Shown: positions 4,270 through 5,890 of the stretch, piece after piece
How positions within the stretch are numbered: the first letter of the stretch is position 1
Layout: each line of letters starts with the position of its first letter
Source: WYZ-LMO8 sp964586135
GTDB taxonomy: Archaea; Thermoproteota; Methanomethylicia; Nezhaarchaeales; WYZ-LMO8
Direction: 5' to 3'
NCBI GenBank assembly: GCA_964586135.1
Contig: CAZPGS010000056.1
Span: forward strand, 1-5,890
DNA: 5,890 nucleotides
Translations under genes and position numbers: made by a program
Notes under the pieces: model-generated
Told to the model about the DNA's origin: nothing
What the model saw: the letters and a program-made list of their open reading frames with translations, nothing else
The model's database searches: none

Positions 4270-5502
4270 TTAGACCCTGTAGCTACGCGGCATTCCCAGT
4301 ATGTGCTCGGCTATGTAATTGAGCACCATCTGCTGCGTCACTGGGGCCAGTCGAAGTAGTTGTACCTCCCTCCACCACCTCTCGACGTCGTACTCCTTGG
4401 CATACCCGTAGCCGCCGAAGACCTGCATCGCCCAATAGCCGGCCTTGATAGCGGCCTCGACGGCGACGAGCTTCGCCATGTTCGCGGCATCCCCTATCTC
4501 CTTAAATACCGACGCCTTCTCCAACCGCTTCCTGGCATCCTTCACGTCCTCTGCTTTAAACTTGGTGTCATAAAGCCAGGCGGCCTTCCACATCATCAGC
4601 TCTGCGCACTTGAGCGTCGCGTAGGCCTCGGCCAAGGGGAACTGGAGGCCTTGGTAGCTCCCGATCGGATCCGCGAAGACCTTCCTCTTCTTGGAGTACT
4701 CCACGGCCTTACTTATCGCGCACTCTGCCCCGCCTATAGCCCCAGCCGCAGCGCTCATTCTCTCCGGGTTCAAGACGTCCAACAATATGTACCATCCCAG
4801 ATCCTTTTCGCCCAAAATTGCTTCATCGCTGATGGCGAGGTCGCTTATGCCCACTTCGCACGTCTTTGAGAAGTTTATGGCGTGCTTTGGGATTGGATTC
4901 CAAGTAACAGCAGGATTGGGCAAGTCGACTAAGAAGAGGGTGATGCCTAGAGTCCTCTTCGGTGCTTGCTCTAATGGCGTCGTCCTAGCGACCAGCAACA
5001 TTAACCCAGCTCTGTCGACACCGCTTATGAAGATCTTATTCCCGTTCACGATCCATTTGTCCCCTTCTTTAACTGCCCTAGTCCTTATCGCGAGAGTGTT
5101 CGTTCCTGCATCCGGTTCTGTGAGGGCCATGCAGCACTCAAGCTCCCCCTTCGCTATCTTCGGCAAGTACTTCCTCTTTTGCTCCTCGTTTCCGTACCTC
5201 ACGATCGGCAGGGCCCCGAAGACCTCTGTCAACACGAGGTACCATACTCCTCCAGCCCCGCACCCGTTCGCCGCTAGCTCCTTCATCGCTATTAGCAGCT
5301 CGGTCACGCCATATCCGCTACCGCCATACTCTTCTGGAATCACTAAGCCGAAAAAGCCGGCCTTCGCTATGGCCTTGAAGAACTCCTCCGCGAACTCGCC
5401 CTTCTCCTCCTTCTCCCTCCAATACTCGGGAGGGTAGTCCCGGGCTATCTCCCTCGCAGCATTTGCTATCGCCTTCTGTTCTTCCGTGAACTCGAACTCC
5501 AT
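4270..5502 (-). CDS. Acyl-CoA dehydrogenase (FAD), with catalytic Glu at the IVD/LCAD position
   Basis: A complete 410-residue flavin acyl-CoA dehydrogenase that introduces the 2,3-double bond in an acyl-CoA and passes electrons to an electron-transfer flavoprotein, not encoded here. Domains: N-terminal helical part (1-120) with FEFTEEQ and PEEYGGSGYG, middle beta domain (about 121-235) with the flavin-binding MALTEPDAGTN (125-135) and WIVNGNKIFISG (150-161), and C-terminal helical domain with RKVFADPIGSYQGLQFPLAE (273-292) and QVFGGYGYAKEYDVERWWRE (360-379). Where MCAD-type enzymes have the catalytic base in YEGT, this reads LAPVT (385-389) with Pro387 at that position. Glu247 in LNPERM (244-249) occupies the alternative place used by isovaleryl- and long-chain acyl-CoA dehydrogenases and is the likely base. 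Start: GAGGTGA (5513-5507) stands 4 nt before the ATG and contains the stop of the MaoC gene, so the pair is one operon. Chain length or branching of the substrate is not evident. Confidence 0.96.
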   Translation of the reverse strand: MEFEFTEEQKAIANAAREIARDYPPEYWREKEEKGEFAEEFFKAIAKAGFFGLVIPEEYGGSGYGVTELLIAMKELAANGCGAGGVWYLVLTEVFGALPIVRYGNEEQKRKYLPKIAKGELECCMALTEPDAGTNTLAIRTRAVKEGDKWIVNGNKIFISGVDRAGLMLLVARTTPLEQAPKRTLGITLFLVDLPNPAVTWNPIPKHAINFSKTCEVGISDLAISDEAILGEKDLGWYILLDVLNPERMSAAAGAIGGAECAISKAVEYSKKRKVFADPIGSYQGLQFPLAEAYATLKCAELMMWKAAWLYDTKFKAEDVKDARKRLEKASVFKEIGDAANMAKLVAVEAAIKAGYWAMQVFGGYGYAKEYDVERWWREVQLLRLAPVTQQMVLNYIAEHILGMPRSYRV

Positions 5503-5506
5503 GACG

Positions 5507-5513
5507 TCACCTC
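5507..5513 (-). promoter_or_regulatory. Ribosome-binding site of the acyl-CoA dehydrogenase gene, containing the MaoC stop
   Basis: GAGGTGA on the minus strand, 4 nt before ATG 5502. The TGA at its end (5509-5507) is the stop codon of the MaoC gene, so termination of one protein and initiation of the next share the same bases. Confidence 0.75.
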
Positions 5514-5890
5514 TTTTTGACGGCTAACTTAAGATTGCAGACCATGACGACCTCGCCGGTTTGCTTTACGGTTTTGCACTCTATCGTCACAACCCCGTAG
5601 CCCCCTTTATCCTCCTTCTCTACGACCTTGCCCACAGCCTTTATGGTATCCCCGATGAAGACCGGTTTCGTGAACCTCAACCTGTCGACCCCGTAAAACG
5701 CTAGGACTGTTTTCTCGACAAATCCCAGCCTGACTAATAGCCCGGTGGTTATGGAGAATATTAGTGCTCCGTGAGCGATCCTCTGGCCGAAGATGGTGCT
5801 CTTCGCGAACTCGGCGTTTGTGTGTAGCTCGGTCCAATCGCCTGTTATCCCCGCGAAGAGGACGATGTCCGACTCCGTTATGGTCCTCCC
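5507..5890 (-). CDS. MaoC-like (R)-specific enoyl-CoA hydratase, 5' end outside window
   Basis: The C-terminal 127 residues of a single hot-dog-domain MaoC-like protein, which would add water to a 2-enoyl-CoA to give the (R)-3-hydroxyacyl-CoA. Residue numbers here count from the first complete codon in the window. The hydratase-2 motif is clear: FAGITGDWTELHTNAEFAKS (12-31), with the catalytic Asp18 and His23 in place; the common NP between them is TE. RIAHGALIF (37-45) and DRLRFTKPVFIGDTI (69-83) complete the fold. The family normally has about 10-30 residues before GRTITESD, so only a short N-terminal piece is missing. It precedes the acyl-CoA dehydrogenase by 4 nt and supplies the following step of the pathway. 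If the product is truly (R)-configured, an ordinary (S)-3-hydroxyacyl-CoA dehydrogenase could not use it, which fits a route that avoids that enzyme. Other MaoC-fold roles (dehydratase, thioesterase-like) are less likely given the Asp/His pair. Confidence 0.9.
   Translation of the reverse strand, partial: GRTITESDIVLFAGITGDWTELHTNAEFAKSTIFGQRIAHGALIFSITTGLLVRLGFVEKTVLAFYGVDRLRFTKPVFIGDTIKAVGKVVEKEDKGGYGVVTIECKTVKQTGEVVMVCNLKLAVKKR

Noticed and set aside
4691..5437. 248-residue open frame on the plus strand
   Set aside because: Lies wholly antisense to the unmistakable acyl-CoA dehydrogenase, has Ser/Pro-rich composition typical of a shadow frame, and matches no family I recognise.
5607..5837. 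76-residue minus-strand frame at the right end
   Set aside because: Out of frame with the MaoC-like protein, whose hydratase motif is clear in the frame ending at 5507; the 76-residue product is rich in Arg/His without family features.
1..5890. CRISPR arrays, tRNA or rRNA genes, insertion sequences, toxin or defence genes
   Set aside because: No regularly spaced repeats, cloverleaf-like sequence, transposase motif or terminal inverted repeats were seen; the region is metabolic throughout.

Overview
The window reads as part of the chromosome of a thermophile-like archaeon, probably from the Thermoproteota/TACK side. The supporting signs are TTTAAA-type TATA boxes preceded by purine-rich BRE elements, ribosome-binding sites of the GAGGTGAT type, oligo-T terminators, tightly overlapping genes, heavy use of AGG/AGA and ATA codons, and gene families (DUF35 plus thiolase pairs) typical of archaeal acyl-CoA metabolism. 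The taxonomic placement is inference; no rRNA or other marker gene is present. Every supported gene lies on the minus strand, so transcription runs from position 5890 towards position 1.

Layout in transcription order. (1) 5890-4270: the end of a MaoC-like enoyl-CoA hydratase (5' part outside the window) followed 4 nt later by a complete acyl-CoA dehydrogenase, clearly co-transcribed, with an oligo-T terminator near 4200-4213. (2) 4269-3989: a 281-bp A/T-rich gap with several promoter-like TATA elements. (3) 3988-657: a four-gene operon arranged DUF35 - thiolase - thiolase - DUF35, with ATGA overlaps or a 1-nt gap at each junction, ending in a T6 terminator at 632-627. (4) 656-514: a 143-bp gap with a strong BRE/TATA whose spacing predicts a leaderless mRNA. 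(5) 513-1: the N-terminal 171 residues of a fatty-acyl-CoA ligase, cut just before its AMP-binding loop.

Together the genes form an acyl-CoA degradation cassette: activation (ligase), alpha,beta-dehydrogenation (acyl-CoA dehydrogenase), hydration (MaoC), and C-C bond cleavage or condensation (thiolase/DUF35). The most notable point is that neither thiolase-fold protein has the canonical nucleophilic Cys, the His of the GHP motif or the C-terminal Cys, and no 3-hydroxyacyl-CoA dehydrogenase is visible. This resembles the logic of the actinobacterial steroid side-chain (igr) operon, in which dehydrogenase, MaoC hydratase and a Cys-less thiolase-fold aldolase (Ltp2) bound to a DUF35 domain remove a side chain by retro-aldol cleavage. 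An archaeal retro-aldol route, or a heteromeric thiolase with one inactive subunit, is the main hypothesis here. The genes outside the window would have to be seen to judge it.

Smaller points are a 24-nt near-identical direct repeat at the 3' end of the downstream DUF35 gene that supplies its stop codon, a DUF35 zinc ribbon with a shortened CxC knuckle, and an acyl-CoA dehydrogenase with Pro at the usual catalytic-Glu site but a Glu at the alternative site used by isovaleryl- and long-chain acyl-CoA dehydrogenases.
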